Source: Callorhinus ursinus (taxonomy: Eukaryota; Chordata; Mammalia; Carnivora; Otariidae). From it: a stretch of 64,000 nt of DNA. The stretch covers positions 3,197,893 through 3,261,892 of the forward strand of contig NW_020313057.1 of the NCBI RefSeq assembly GCF_003265705.1, read 5' to 3'. Positions 11,655 through 23,141 of the stretch are shown here, one piece after another. The translations under genes were made by a program, and so were the position numbers. The notes under the pieces are model-generated. The model saw nothing but the letters and a program-made list of their open reading frames with translations. It was not told the origin of the DNA and did not search any database. The stretch's first letter is position 1; each line of letters starts with the position of its first letter.

Positions 11655-11914
11655 CTGATACACAGTATTTATCTATTTATTATTATTACTTTTTAAAGAT
11701 TTTATTTATTTATTTAATTGACAGAGAGAGAGAGAGAGAGAGACAGCGAGAGAGGGAACACAAGCAGGGGGAGGGTCAGAGGGAGAAGCAGGCTTCCCGC
11801 CGAGCAGGGAGCCCGATGCGGGGCTCGATCCCAGGACCCCGGGATCATGACCTGAGCCGAAGGCAGTCACCCAACCAACTGAGCCACCCAGGCGCCCCTG
11901 ATATACAGTATTTA
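11655..11914 (-). mobile_element. Can-SINE, minus strand, 17-bp TSD
   Basis: The copy reads on minus. The T-rich end (tttttaaagattttatttatttattt) is at 11690-11716, followed by a GA-rich tract, 'ggctcgatcccaggaccccgggatcatgacctgagc' and the head complement 'tgagccacccaggcgcccc' ending near 11897. Flanks ctgatacacagtattta (11655-11671) and ctgatatacagtattta (11898-11914) are a 17-bp duplication with one mismatch. Confidence 0.96.
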
Positions 11915-13359
11915 GACATGCAATCATCACACCACTTTTCTAACGTGAGTGAGAATCTACAGTATGAGTCATGTGTTGGACTGCACCTGACAATAACACC
12001 TGCAACTGTGCACAGACCAAACAATGCAGCAAACCCCAAGGAGGAAACATAAAAACTAGGACTACGGCAAGTGTCACAGAGAGGGGGCTCTGGTTTAGTG
12101 GAGCCCAGAAGGTCTCTGAATTATAGTAAAGACAAAAATGGGAGGCATCTGGGGGGCGGGGTCAAAAGGCAAGTTACTGACAGCAGAGGGCCATGTGCAT
12201 CTGTGGTTGTCAGCAGGGGCTCAGGGAAGAAGAAACCTTGGACTGGAAAGCAAGCAAGGCAGGTCCATGGGCCCTGAAGCAGCCTGGGTGCAGTGGTTGG
12301 AGCATAGCCCAGGGAAGCTGGCAGTGAGGACAGTCCCCCGCCTCCCCAGGAGCCATGAGAACTGAGAGGGCGTGCGGCAACACGGAAGGAGCTAGACAGA
12401 ACGTCTCTCCAGAGCTTCAGCCCCAGAAAGCCAGCTACCAGGTGCCCGCAAGATGGAAAATTTGGCAGCATGTGGGCAGAGAGGTTTGCCAACTTCGAAT
12501 ATCAACCACTGAGTTCCTGTTGTTTAATGTTAATGAAAGCTGTTAATATCACCCCAGGGTAAGACTTCCTGTCTTATATTTTAGATATTTCCTGGGAGTG
12601 CTGGAAGATGAGTTAACAGGACTAGGTCAGTTTGGCAGTAGTATACAGGATTGACTAGCTGGGGCAATCCACACACGGCGTCTCCGGCTCACGTCTTAGA
12701 AGTGACCCTCCTTCCCGGGCTGGTAGTGTGCAGATGCTTCTGTTTCCAGGGACTGGCCTCCAGCCCAGCAGATGGGCCCCCTGGGGACCTCCTTCCTAGC
12801 AGGGCACCATCTAAAGTCAGCCTTCTGTCCCCAGTTCTAATGCCACTCTGGTCTTGATCCCTGCGTGCCCTCTGTGTGCCCACACATCCCTCTGTGCCCT
12901 CAAGCTAGTTTTTAAATTTCTGAGCCTAAATTGTGTTCTACAGTTTGCATACATCTAAGAATAATAATGGCATTGTTGTAAACCAGTGGTGCTTTTTAAT
13001 CAGTAAGCTACCCTGCGGTCCTTAGAGGAACTGTTTTTATTTGCTTTTTTTTTCTGATTTAAATCAAATGATCAAAGAAAAAAAATGTCTCTATGCTTTG
13101 GTTCCTCGAATTATTAACTAGATATATTATAAGATGCTTCACTACCATTCACAGTGGTGGAAAAAGAGAAGGATTGAAGGCTCCTGGGACGGAGCTGCTA
13201 TCAGTAGAAAGTCCATCCCTATCAGGCAAGGCAGAGGTTTGCAGAGGACAGGCCAGGGGAGGAGGAAACTTGGCCTTTGGGGGGAACACCTGCACTGTCA
13301 ATACACAGACTTGCAGATGCAGCTTATTTTCTCAGCTAGAAAAGGAACAGTGTAGCTTC
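11915..13359. other. Unique sequence, nothing supported
   Basis: Frames of up to 123 codons (minus 12121-12492) lack motifs or splice context. There is a short A/T-run cluster at about 13040-13085. Confidence 0.5.
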
Positions 13360-13450
13360 CATCCACACACCGTGTTTTCACATTGGATCTTATCTGATGC
13401 TCACAATCCAGTGATGAGGCATGTAGGGCAGGTGAGAAATGAGGTAAAGG
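13360..13450 (-). repeat. Possible MIR remnant
   Basis: 'ttcacattggatcttatctgatgctcacaatccagtgatgaggcatg...gtgagaaatgaggtaaag' follows the reverse-complement MIR order. It is diverged. Confidence 0.4.
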
Positions 13451-13769
13451 GGCGCTGGGTCCCCCTGGGGATGGTGTTGGGCCTGAAGCTATGGGGATGG
13501 GGGCGGTCACGGAGGTGGTGTTGATGATGGAGGTAGCAATTAATATGCACGTAATGCTTTACCATCTGCAGAGCCACCACTACGTTTTCTCATAACGAAC
13601 AGGAGGACTCATCTGCAATAATGTTGGCAACACTGAGTTGGGAGGCAGGCAACCGTAGATGCTGAATTTGCTCAGCTACAATATGCAAAGCCATGTACGA
13701 ACCAGCAAATTTACTTTATTTTCATGGGGAGAACATACCAACATTTGCATCAGATTTGAGTGCCTAGGA

Positions 13770-14190
13770 TTTGGGGGAAGACAATGACTATGCAAATGGA
13801 ACTTGCCCTCAGTGACATCGCACTGAAGTAGAGGGAAGAATCACACGTGCCTATAACCACACAAGAAAGTGAGAGATGAGAAGTGACAGGAAAAACGGCC
13901 CCGTGTATAAAAGTGAGCCTAGAGGAAGTAGAGATGGTTAGGGGTAATCGAGGAAGGCTTTTGGAAGTGGAGTTTGAATCAGTTTTTGGAGGATGGGTTG
14001 GATTTCTATAGGAGGTGATAACAATTATTTTGGGGAGAAAAGATGTCTTGAGCAAGGCAGAGAGAAAAACGTGAGCAAGTTGAAGGAGTCATGAGTGATC
14101 CGACTGGGAGATCATAGGAAAGTGGGTCCTGAGTAAAGGCTGAAAAGGTAGGCAGTTGGTCCAGTTGTGAGGGGCCTTGGAAACAGAGGC
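13770..14190 (+). repeat. Old dispersed repeat, same kind as at 3.1-5.2 kb
   Basis: Phrases such as 'gaggaaggcttttggaagtggagtttgaatcag', 'gagcaaggcagagagaaaaacgtgagcaag' and 'gtccagttgtgaggggccttggaa' match a common ancient mammalian repeat. The family was not assigned. The minus frame of 101 codons across it is a by-product. Confidence 0.5.
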
Positions 14191-14194
14191 AGAT

Positions 14195-14310
14195 ACCATC
14201 ATTATCCCATTTTACAGATGAGAAAACTGAGGCACAGAGTGGCCACAGTCACAAAGCCAGGAAATGAATCTGGGTAGTCTGCTGTGGAAGCCATCCTCAG
14301 ATTCACATGC
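14195..14310 (-). repeat. MIR remnant, minus orientation
   Basis: 'accatcattatcccattttacagatgagaaaactgaggcacagag...cacaaagccaggaaatgaatctgggtagtctg' is the reverse complement of the MIR core, fairly well kept. Confidence 0.8.
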
Positions 14311-14439
14311 TAGGGCTTCTTATGGGGGGGCTCGAAAACCCTTCTCTGTCTTTAGCTTCCCCAAAGTGTGGTGAGGCCTGCTCTCTGCCTCGTGGGGTGG
14401 TGGGCTCAGTGTCTTCTATTTTGCTTTTGGTGGCAAGAG

Positions 14440-14600
14440 ACCCCAACTCAAATGAGCTTAAACAAAAAGCAAATGTATAACCTCACAAAACCGGAAGTCC
14501 AGAGGGTAGACAAGAGCCATCACTGGTAAATGCAGCCGCTCATCGGTAGTTTCAAGAACCTAGGGTTTCCCTTCTCTCCACTCATGGGCCACCTTCCTGC
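14440..14600. repeat. Possible dispersed repeat, unassigned
   Basis: 'caagagaccccaactcaaatgagcttaaacaaaaagcaaatgtataacctcacaaaaccggaagtccagagg' resembles a known mammalian repeat type that I cannot name. Confidence 0.35.
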
Positions 14601-14614
14601 GCCAGCTTCCACCC

Positions 14615-14935
14615 CCTGCCTCCTTACCTTCCTGGTCTCAGCTCAAGTGCTCCCTCTTCAGGGCAGCCTTTCTGACTCTCTCCTGGCATCAACTTTGCTT
14701 CCAGAGGCTCCTGTAGTGCCCGTGGGTCGCCTCCCTGTAGCAGGGCTGCCCTTTCCCTTATTGCGTGATCCCGTCATTAATGTCGGCCCTCTCGGGTCGA
14801 CTCCAGACTCTGTGAGGGAAGGAACTCTGGTCGACTCCAGACTCTGTGAGGGAAGGAACTCTGTGGATTTTTGTTCGCTGTTGTGTCCCTAGTGCCTGCC
14901 ACTTAAATCCTTGCCACATGAATAAATGATAGCTT
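14615..14935 (+). repeat. L2 LINE 3' region
   Basis: 'cttcctggtctcagctcaagtgctccctcttcagggcagcctttctgac' and the end 'gttgtgtccctagtgcctgcca...catgaataaatga' follow the L2 3' region. A perfect 34-bp tandem duplication interrupts it at 14795-14862. Confidence 0.75.
14795..14862. repeat. Perfect 34-bp tandem duplication
   Basis: The 34-base unit beginning ggtcgactccagactctgtg occurs at 14795-14828 and again, identical, at 14829-14862. Each unit contains a GTCGAC site and 'gagggaaggaactct'. Perfect identity inside an old L2 points to a recent replication-slippage event or an assembly artefact. Confidence 0.95.
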
Positions 14936-15730
14936 TGTGTAGTGCCTAGGAACTCAAGAACTACAATAAATATATAATATGGCAAATTACTAATTATGAT
15001 TTATTCTCCCCTGGTACCTTTTCCCTGAGGCAAGTAGCTCTTGGTTTTTTTCCCCAAGAAAGCTGTCTCTTCTTTCTCCTTCCTATAAAACCCATGTTTT
15101 GTTCAGACACCTACACAATCCCCTGTTCTAGAACCAGATTCTGATTATTCTGCCACCTTGTGGTCTTTCTCTGGCGATTGCTATTGACTCAGGAGTGGCC
15201 CCTGGCCTAAGCTGCCCAGGCCGACCGAAGGAGGGAACATATTCTTGTAGGTGAACAAGGCTGCTGGTTGCCCCAGCTGCTGGTGATGGTCTTATAGCCA
15301 TTGTAGCCCTAGCAGGGTTGGAAAAAAATGGGGAGAAATTTAGCAGATAAAAGTGAATAGGACTTGATGATGTTTAGGGACGTGAGTTGAGGAAGAAGAT
15401 AGCCTTGGGGAAGAATCCTCATTTTCCAGCTTGGACCTCTGGCCGGACGGACGGAGGCTCCAGTCCCTGGGATGGAAAATGCTGGATGAAAGGATAGTGG
15501 TTCAGACCAGACTTTCGTGCAGCGTTCCATATTTGGCTCCATAAATTAAAATGAGTCAGAATTCATCTCCACTTCTTGTTTGCCTCCATTGTACTCTGTT
15601 GGTCCCTCTGTTGTCCTATTTATCACAGTCCTCCTTGTATCAGACTTACTTACTAATGTTCACATTTCCTCCTCGGACCAACCCGAGAGCTCTGACATTG
15701 CAAGAGATATGCTGGCACATGCATGTGTGG

Positions 15731-15731
<1 letters not shown>
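14936..15731. other. Unique sequence, nothing supported
   Basis: No repeat was recognised. Frames at 15309-15542 (minus) and 15551-15772 (plus, ending in the GT repeat) are not convincing. Confidence 0.5.
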
Positions 15732-15771
<40 letters not shown>

Positions 15772-15782
15772 AGAGAGAGAGA
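15732..15782. repeat. (GT)n microsatellite followed by (GA)n
   Basis: About 18 GT units run to about 15768, followed directly by 'atgagagagagaga'. Confidence 0.97.
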
Positions 15783-16719
15783 CTGCATTCCCGATGGCAA
15801 ATTCTTGTTTTGTTCCCAGTAGGTGGTGGATAAACATTTGGTGGATTTAGCTGGCTACAGCATTATAAATAAGATCAAATAACCTCACGTTGGTGGGAAA
15901 GTTGCCTTCTAAACTTGGGGCCCACAAAGCCCACCTTATCAGCAACCCTCGCTCCTGATCATGCTTCCAGTGGTTGCATGTTCACAGAGTTCATCCAGCA
16001 AACTTCTTCAGAATGCGGTTGGACCTTTGCAAGCCTCGGGCTGTTTGGCAGGGTGATGGCATCTTTGAATGTCCTAGAAGGAGGGGGTTTGTTGCCCTTT
16101 TGTCTTTGAAAGGTAGGGGCATATGCTGCCCCCATCCTTGTTATTAGGTTTCCAATTATTTGGGCAGATCTAAAATAATATTTCAGAGGCAGTGAAGGAG
16201 CAGCTGGGGGACATTACTTGTAATTGCTTAATATTGTTATCACATTTGCTTACAAGAAAAGAGAGGCAACTGGCCATCAATCAAGGGAGGGAATATTCAT
16301 AGATGGTGATCATGGTGCATGCTTTGGAATGTCATGGCAACCGTCCCACAGTCCCAGGCTTGATTACTTCCTGCTGCATTCCCCATCGTAGCTGCGTTGC
16401 TTCATTAACTTTACTTTCTTCAACCTCATTTGTAGGAGGGAAGCTGGAAACAGCCCTACATAGGGCTTCATGCTCCCCTGCGCTGAAAAACTGATGTTAC
16501 AAAACAAGCAGCACCTCTTCTCTTTCTCTCTCTCCTCCTTTTCATATGGTCTGTAATTGTATTCAGAGGCTCACGCGTCCTCCTTTGACCACCAGGAAGG
16601 ACCCAGCCAGAGGGGACAGAGAATTCACACCCTCTCCACACCTGCCTTTTTGTGCGTAGGAAAAATGGAGCCAGGAAAGGAAAGTGCTGGTATTGGATAG
16701 AGTCCCGGTGGTGATCAGC
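15783..16719. other. Unique sequence, nothing supported
   Basis: No repeat or coding signal was recognised, apart from a short pyrimidine-rich stretch near 16515-16540. Confidence 0.5.
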
Positions 16720-16925
16720 TACCCATGGGTTTAAAAATCCTGGCCCCATTACCTCTTACCTGTTAAACAGTTTCACTCCCTCTGACCTTCAGTTTTCTAC
16801 TCTGTGAAATGGAGATATTAACACCCACCTTGGAGGGCTGTTGTGGGAAACCACACATCAAGCAACAACAATGGTACCTCGCACAGAACAGGTGTTCAGC
16901 ACTAGATATCGTAATTATTATCTTA
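16720..16925 (+). repeat. MIR, plus orientation
   Basis: 'gaccttcagttttctactctgtgaaatggagatattaacacccaccttggagggctgttgtggg' and 'ggtacctcgcacagaacaggtgttcagcactagatatcgtaattatt' cover the MIR core and 3' end. Confidence 0.8.
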
Positions 16926-17749
16926 TCTAAAGGCACAAAGGGAGTTTGCAGAGAGGTTGGAACTGAAATTTGTGTCTCTGGAGTCTGATCTGACTAGGCC
17001 ACACCGCTCTGCTTGAGTAAAGATGCCCTGCGGTCTCCTGGGTAAGGGCACTTGTAATATCAGCTCAGGAAACAGTTTCACTGACTAAAACTCCAGAGCC
17101 TAATATTGCCCCAGTTGCAAGGGGATACTGGTGTGGGTTCATGGTCTTTTGGTCAAACATTTGCCCTAAACCCCCCTCTCTGTAGCATTTTACAGAACCC
17201 TTGGTATCCTCCTAAGGCACACTGGAAGAGTAAATGGATTGTATGGTGAGTTGCAAATAAAATGGCCCATCAATCTGAAAGACGCGGGGGCCACCGAACA
17301 CAAGCAAACCTCAGCAAACACTGAGCACGAGGAGGAGAAAACATGGTTCACAAGGTGTAGTAACAACGATGGATATTTAAACTTAAACTTCAGCTCCCAA
17401 CAGCCCAGTGGCCTCTCCTAGGACAGGAAGGAGCCAAAGCACATCATAGTTTTTGAAGGTTCTGGAAGGTAAACGGGATTTCTAGCACACACAAGGCTTT
17501 TCCACTGAAGAAAGGCTGTATGAGGAACGCTACTGAGAAAGTAGGCCCAGTCCAGGGTCCCTTCACAACCGGAAATAAAGACATGAGGGAGAGCCCAGTA
17601 AGGTGGCCCTAGACACTTGCAGAGGATGCTGGCTCTTCCAGAGACATCCAGTTTCCGTATGTCAGGAGAGGACTGGAGCTCTCCGGTCCTGTGGGTTTTG
17701 GCTGAGTTTTCACAGTTATTCCTCCCAGCTGTTCAAAGAAATGGAATTG
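16926..17749. other. Unique sequence, nothing supported
   Basis: Only short unconvincing frames are present. Part of 16930-17010 may be a further diverged MIR ('ggttggaactgaaatttgtgtctctggagtctgatctg'). Confidence 0.45.
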
Positions 17750-18005
17750 GACACAGCCGCTGAAAGGCTCGTGCAGAAACGCAAAGATGCTGGCGCGAAG
17801 GAAAGCTTCTGGAGCAGAGCGAGGGTAGAGGGCAAGCCTGGGCTCACAGCGGTGCCTGACAGGCTGGCGCAAATCTAAAGTCGCTCTGCAGATCGGAAAT
17901 GTTGCGGCAGAGGGGCCCCAGCCACCTGCCTGCTCGGCAGGGCAGGCCAAGGGCACCACTGAAATCCGCCCCGTGTCAGGTGCGTCGTTACTCGTTGCAG
18001 TGGCA
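17750..18005. other. Local CpG-rich patch
   Basis: By eye there are about 15-18 CpG dinucleotides in roughly 255 bases (ccgc, ctcgtg, aacgc, ggcgcg, agcgag, gtcgctc, atcgga, tgcggc, ctcggc, tccgcc, cccgtg, tgcgtcg), far more than the flanks, with GC above local average. It is too short for a classical promoter CpG island but could be a small unmethylated regulatory element. Open frames on both strands overlap it (17603-17878 plus, 17609-18013 minus), as expected of GC-rich DNA. No known protein is recognised. Confidence 0.45.
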
Positions 18006-18027
18006 GCTACCATGGAGTCCTGTGACG

Positions 18028-18205
18028 CTTTCTGTGCATTTTCTCATTTAGTGCCCGGGCATCCCTGTGAAGTAAGTGCGGTGACTTCCCTTCAGTGGAT
18101 GGAGACCAGGAAGCTTAGAGAGATTATCTGGCCAGGGACAGAGCTGGTAAGGTAGATGAGCGAGGATTAGAACCCAAGTCTCTCTCCCTCTGAAGCCCAC
18201 ACTTG
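18028..18205 (-). repeat. MIR, minus orientation
   Basis: The order of 'cattttctcatttagtgcccgggcatccctgtgaagtaagt', 'gaagcttagagagattatctggccagggacagagctgg' and 'gaggattagaacccaagtctc' is reverse-complement MIR. Confidence 0.75.
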
Positions 18206-18224
18206 CACGCCCTAATCATGTAAC

Positions 18225-18425
18225 AGCGGCAGCTACCTCGGACACGGAACACACTTGCCGTGCATTAAGGTAGTGCTTAAGACCACCTTGTAAGGGAGAT
18301 ACTATTACCAGCATCATCTCCATTTAACTCAGGGGGAAATGGAGGCACCCAGAGGTTAATCTGCTTAAGTTTTGCCCAGCAAATGAGTGGCAGAGCCAGG
18401 TTTCAAAGCCGGCACGAATGGCTCC
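18225..18425 (-). repeat. Second MIR, minus orientation
   Basis: 'gagatactattaccagcatcatctccatttaactcagggggaaatggaggcacccagaggttaatctgc' and 'gcaaatgagtggcagagccaggtttcaaagcc' are reverse-complement MIR, immediately after the previous one. Confidence 0.8.
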
Positions 18426-18449
18426 CAAGTGCACGTTTTTAGCCACGAA

Positions 18450-18605
18450 GCTAGTGGCTCTCAGCACGTGGTACCTGGGACTGCAGCGTGAACATCACCT
18501 TAGAACTTGTTGGAAATGCAGTCTCATCTTCGCTCCAGAGTACCCAGAATGAAGGCACCAAGCAATCTGGCCGTGCCCTGTCACACCTGTAGGTGATATT
18601 CTCTT
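18450..18605. repeat. MER5-like hAT element remnant (first of two)
   Basis: 'ctagtggctctcagcacgtggtacctgggactgcagcgtgaacatcaccttagaacttgttggaaatgcag' matches the MER5-type Charlie non-autonomous DNA transposon. Confidence 0.65.
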
Positions 18606-18644
18606 TAGGGAACACGCAATAGTGGTTGAACCCTGTTTCTTAAA

Positions 18645-18810
18645 TTCTGGGTCCTCAAAGTGTGGTCTGTGAACCAAAACATTGGCACCACTTGCGGGCT
18701 TGTTAGAGCCGCAGAATCTTGGGCTCCACCCGGATCTACTGAATCAGAACCTGTGTTTTGATTAGATCCCCAGATGACTTCTATGCACATGTGGAGAAGC
18801 ACTGACCTAA
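18645..18810. repeat. MER5-like hAT element remnant (second)
   Basis: 'gtcctcaaagtgtggtctgtgaacc', 'cttgttagagccgcagaatcttgggctccacccggatctactgaatcagaacctg' and 'tgtggagaagcactgac' match MER5-type text. Confidence 0.75.
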
Positions 18811-19239
18811 GCTATAGCAGAGTGGGATCACACCGACGAAACTGCTCTCCAGTCGCACCACATCCAAGACAGGGACGAGAGGGAAGTGACTTTCCCCAGC
18901 ATCACAGGAAGGGACATCAGCCAGGAGACACTGTCCTTGGCTGCTGTAAGAGGCTGGTGTGTCCGTAAAGGTAGCAATAGCTGTTGCAGATAAACTCAGT
19001 CTCCATGACATAATGTCATGGATATTTACTTCTCAGTCATGCAAAATCCATTCAGTGGGGAGGGCTCTGCTCCCCCAGCAAGCTAGACGTGATGTCCCTC
19101 CCCCCTCTCCCTCCACGGCCACTGCTCACTGCAAGGGAAGGTGGAAAAGGTGGCATTAGCTGTGTGCTCAGGAAAACCAGTTAGTGAACAGCCAGTCTCC
19201 ACCACAGTTCCCTGGAAGCTTTTAGCTCTCAACTGTTCA

Positions 19240-19592
19240 TTTATTCATTCCGCAGAATACTGAACAATGGATTAGATTCTTGTATTCACCCATTCATTCT
19301 TTTCTTCATTCAGTGAACATTTGTTAATGCCTGATACGTGGAGGAACTTGGTAACAAGGTGAGTAAAACTGTTCTTCACAAAAAGCTCAGCATCCAGAAG
19401 GGAAGATGAGCAGCCTGGTGACTGGAGACTGTGGGTGTGAATAAGCTCCTCTGGGAGCACAGGAGAGGGTATGGGCATGAGGCAGGAACGTCAGGGGAGG
19501 CTTCCTGGAGGAACCACCACTGATATGAGTTCAGACATATGGAAGGAATAAACAAGGCAGAGAGTGAAGTTTGAAGACTCAGGACTGCAGAG
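19240..19592 (+). repeat. Old dispersed repeat, unassigned family
   Basis: 'cattcagtgaacatttgttaatgcctgatacgtgg', 'gggaggcttcctggaggaaccacc' and 'aataaacaaggcagagagtgaag' resemble the same element type as at 13770-14190. The 183-codon minus frame at 19376-19927 is largely antisense to this repeat and is rejected as a gene. Confidence 0.5.
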
Positions 19593-21699
19593 CAAGCTGC
19601 ATGTGTGAAATGGCGGACGACCTCCTTTTGGGAGATGACGATGTCGTTTGGCTGATCGGTGGTATCAGGGAATGATGAGGGATAGGAAAGAATACAATTC
19701 AAAATGGCTTTGCTCTGTGTCTTCCGGGAGATAGGGGACAAGTGGACCCATGGTCTGGCCCATGCTGGAAGGAAAGGATGCAGATGGCTCTGTCCACACA
19801 CTTGCATGGCATCCTCATGCCTAGTCGCCCAGAAGATGACACACACCTTACAGTGAGCTTCCTCACTAAGATGCCTTTTATAACTCTGCAAGAATGGAGG
19901 TGCAAGCTGCCTTAAATTACCCCACATTTTATATTCCTGGAACAGCCATCAGCTGCCTTGCCCTGGGGAACTCATTACTTAAAGAGGGATATGCAGATTT
20001 CATACCTCCTCCAAGCCTTGGGTGGTACTGGGCTTTCAGAAAAGCTGGAAACCGTATCTCCACCAAACCGTCAGCCCCAAATATGTCCTTTAGAAGGTCT
20101 GTGGGACAGGAGACAAAATTCTGTCCTTCATAGTTAAGGAGTGATTAATAACTTAATCAGAACAGAGAGCAGCCCACACGATGTCACTTCCTCTCATTTG
20201 TTGGGCTACGGGCCCCCATTAATCACAGGACATTCCGAATGTAGAAGAGACAGGTTGATTTGAAGCTTAGCATTGGGGTAACCTCACCACTGCTCCCTGA
20301 TCTGCTTCAAAACCGCTGCCAAAATATCACAGCAAACATCACTGTCACTGGCGCAGTGTCTGTTCCTGATGAACATCTTGGGCAAGGGAATGTAAACTCT
20401 GCATGTCACGGAGGCGGGCTCCATCCCACCCGGTCCCCCTGCGGGTCCTGAAAACTGCCCAACAGCAAATGCACCAGTCAGGGAGTTCCCTGCGGTGTAA
20501 TTCCACACAAAGGACACCAGAGCTCTGCCCTCACTGCCTGTTGTCTCCTGCAGGCTGCAGGGTTTGGTACTGTAGGACCAAGTCTTGTCGGAAAGGGTCA
20601 TTCTTTCTTTTCCGACCATCCCTTCCTGTCCGAAGGATGGTCCTGCAGAAGCCTGTAGCTCTGGTGTCAGCAGGAGTGAGGATGAGTCATGCCCTGCCGC
20701 GTCTGTCCCAGCACTCCGCTGGCTTGCCCTGGCTGCTGGCACGCCACCTCCCTGGGCTGCATGCGCAACCAGAAACCGAGGCCTCCTGCCACAAAAGACG
20801 ACTTCAGTCGACAGGGGTGCTTAGTTCTTACTGCAGAAGCACATCTGGCTGATTATGCAAGAAGGAAATCTGTTAAAAATGAGGCCACTCAGGAGGTTAC
20901 AGAATTTCCAGAGAACCCAGCCAGAGAAATGCTGGTTTGTAAGGGTCATGTGGGCAGGAAAGAAGCCCCACATCCCACCACCAGATGGGTCCCCTGAGGA
21001 TCCCACTGCCTCCACACCAAGCCCGGATGCTGCAGCTTGCACCCCAGAGATGCCAGCCCTGGATACCAGATGTCCTCACTAGGGTGCCCCAGGACCACAC
21101 ACTCTCCCGCTGGGGTTGCATCTCGGGGTCCAGGGCTCCGTGACACCAGCCCCTGACTCCAGGTCTAAGGTCAGTGCATGTGCCCAGGTCCAGTGCCCAC
21201 ACCCTACAACAGGGAGGCTGGCAAGGCCAGTGAGTACCATCTGTTTTCAGCTTTAATGGCGGGAAATTACCTCTGGCCCACTGAGACTCATCCAGTGGGC
21301 ATGCCCCAAACAGGAAGGAGGTTAGTTGTTGAGCTATTTCTCTTTCATGCCTCTGTGGGATGAAATGAGGCTTAAATCTATCAACACTGGGGCGGTCTAT
21401 AACATTATTCATAACAGGCAGTTAACACTGTCAGACTCTGACAATGGGTCCATTGTCCAACCCTCCTGCCACTTTCCCAAAGTCTTTGCTTGTAAACATC
21501 TGCTGTCCTTCTTCCTACCTCCCTGCTGATAGGGGCTGGTGGCCTCTGACACTCTGGGCATTCAGAGGAAGAAAGGCCTAGGAGTTTTGATTCTATTCAA
21601 CTCACAATGGAAGTTCTTTCAGTTAAATTTCTGTCTGGAATCTCTCCTCTTTTGTGGTTTGCCGCCAAAAACGGGCCTTAACTCCCTCAAGATCACCAA
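19593..21699. other. Unique, partly GC-rich sequence with several chance frames
   Basis: Frames of 149-171 codons lie on opposite strands over 20284-21412, overlapping each other in GC-rich DNA. They have no consistent codon bias, domain or splice frame. I see no recognisable product and treat them as non-coding. Confidence 0.45.
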
Positions 21700-21840
21700 C
21701 TGTAGTGTCTTTAACAGTGGTCATGTGGACTACATTTAGGGCCAATAAATTTTTGGATGCATGTTCAGATTCAGATTCCTGGGCCCTAGATCCAGAGATG
21801 GTGGTGTAATAGGTGTTCAACGTTGCAATGCTTAGGCAAC
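21700..21840. repeat. Possible MER5-like remnant
   Basis: 'ttaacagtggtcatgtggactacat' and 'ttcagattcagattcctgggccctagatccagagatgg' match parts of the MER5 consensus. Confidence 0.4.
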
Positions 21841-22639
21841 TTCACCATCCCTCCTTGTGGCCTCATCTCTTAGGCTCTGCATTCACCACTAACTGCTTGA
21901 ATATTTAGGGCATTTGTGCCTCACCCCAGGTTCTAGGCAGGTCACACATCCACAGTCAAGGAAACACATCGCAGCTGCCCTAGACTTCCAGGTTACCCTA
22001 ATATGCCCCCGGGGGTCACAAGGATGCTTTATGGGGGTGAGTGAAGGTCTCCACTGCATCAGTAGATGCTCACACGATTCACATTGAGATAGGGGCCACC
22101 TCCTCAAACTCTCCTTCTAGTCTCTCCTTCCATCCTCCCTTCCCCAGGGTAACCAACCTATTTCACTTGGATTTAACTTCGGCCTTTACTTGGCAATGCT
22201 GGCCTCTTGATGAGGCCTCCTTTCTCTGATCCCACTGGGTAGAAAGGAAGTGCTCATTGCCTGATGCCTTAAGAACATGGAGCTCAAAAAGTAGGCTGCT
22301 TAAATTCTAAGTTAGAGTCTCAGAGACCCAGAATCACTGCAGCCCCCGTGGCTTTCGAAGAAGTCCCCATCAACCTTCAGAAAATGGGACTTCTGTTTCC
22401 TTAGGTGTGGAGGCAGTGGCCCCAGTGATAAGGAAGTCAGCAGACTGTCACTTGCACAATGTCATAAAAAGATTCATCTTCAGAGCTAGGGCTACCTCCT
22501 TGGAGTGTAAGGGTCTCTCATTCACTCATTTCTTTAGCCAGTATGACTTGAGTGGCTTCTGTGTGTGAGGTCCTGTTCAGGCCCTGCCTTAGAATGGACT
22601 TGAGACTTTTCTCGGGTCACTGGAAAGGAGCCTGTGAAT

Positions 22640-22800
22640 CTAGGTCTTGCAAGAAGCAGGCACCAAGACCAGGTTACACAGGAAGGATTTTATTAGGGGA
22701 TTGCCTGCATTAAAGGAGACAGGGAAAAGCCAGCTGGGAGAGGTTGGGAGAGCCCTTCTCCAAAGAAAATGTAAGTCTGACCTTGAGTGAAGGGGAGGGC
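22640..22800. repeat. Dispersed repeat remnant, related to that at 44.4 kb
   Basis: 'agaagcaggcaccaagaccagg...ggaaggattttattaggggattgcctgcattaaaggagacaggg' shares its layout with 44385-44520. The family was not assigned. Confidence 0.35.
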
Positions 22801-22802
22801 AC

Positions 22803-23141
22803 CCTATGGTCTGAATATTTGTGTCCCCCTCCCCCTCTCCAAAATTCATATGCTAAAATTCTAACCCCAAAGGTGAGGATAGTAGGAAGTGGAACCTTTG
22901 GGAGGTAATTGAGCCATGAGGGTGGATCCCTCATGGATGGGATTAGTGCCTTATATATGAGGCTCCGGAGTAACCTCCCAGCCCCTTCCACCATGTAGGA
23001 CCACAAGAAGAACTCTGCGACCCAGAAGAGGCACCTTGCCTGGCCTTGCTGGGACCCTGATCTCAGACTTTCAGCCCCCAAAACTGTGAGACATAAATTT
23101 CCGTTGTCCATCTGTTATAGCAGCCCAAACAGACGAGGACA
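22803..23141 (+). mobile_element. Solo LTR, MaLR-like, plus orientation
   Basis: 'ctatggtctgaatatttgtgtcccc', 'aattcatatgctaaaattctaacccc', 'gggaggtaattgagccatgagggtggatccctcatggatgggattagtgcc' and 'gcccccaaaactgtgagacataaatttccgttgtc...tatagcagcccaaacagacgaggaca' are in the sense order of the same LTR type seen reversed at 9.7, 27.6 and 36.7 kb. No clear target duplication was found. Confidence 0.8.

Noticed and set aside
19376..19927. Longest open frame in the window (183 codons, minus)
   Set aside because: About its C-terminal third is antisense to an old dispersed repeat. It has no domain, signal or splice context and is compatible with chance.
20284..21412. Overlapping 149-171 codon frames on both strands
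   Set aside because: GC-rich DNA gives long frames in several phases. The strands conflict and none is recognisable.
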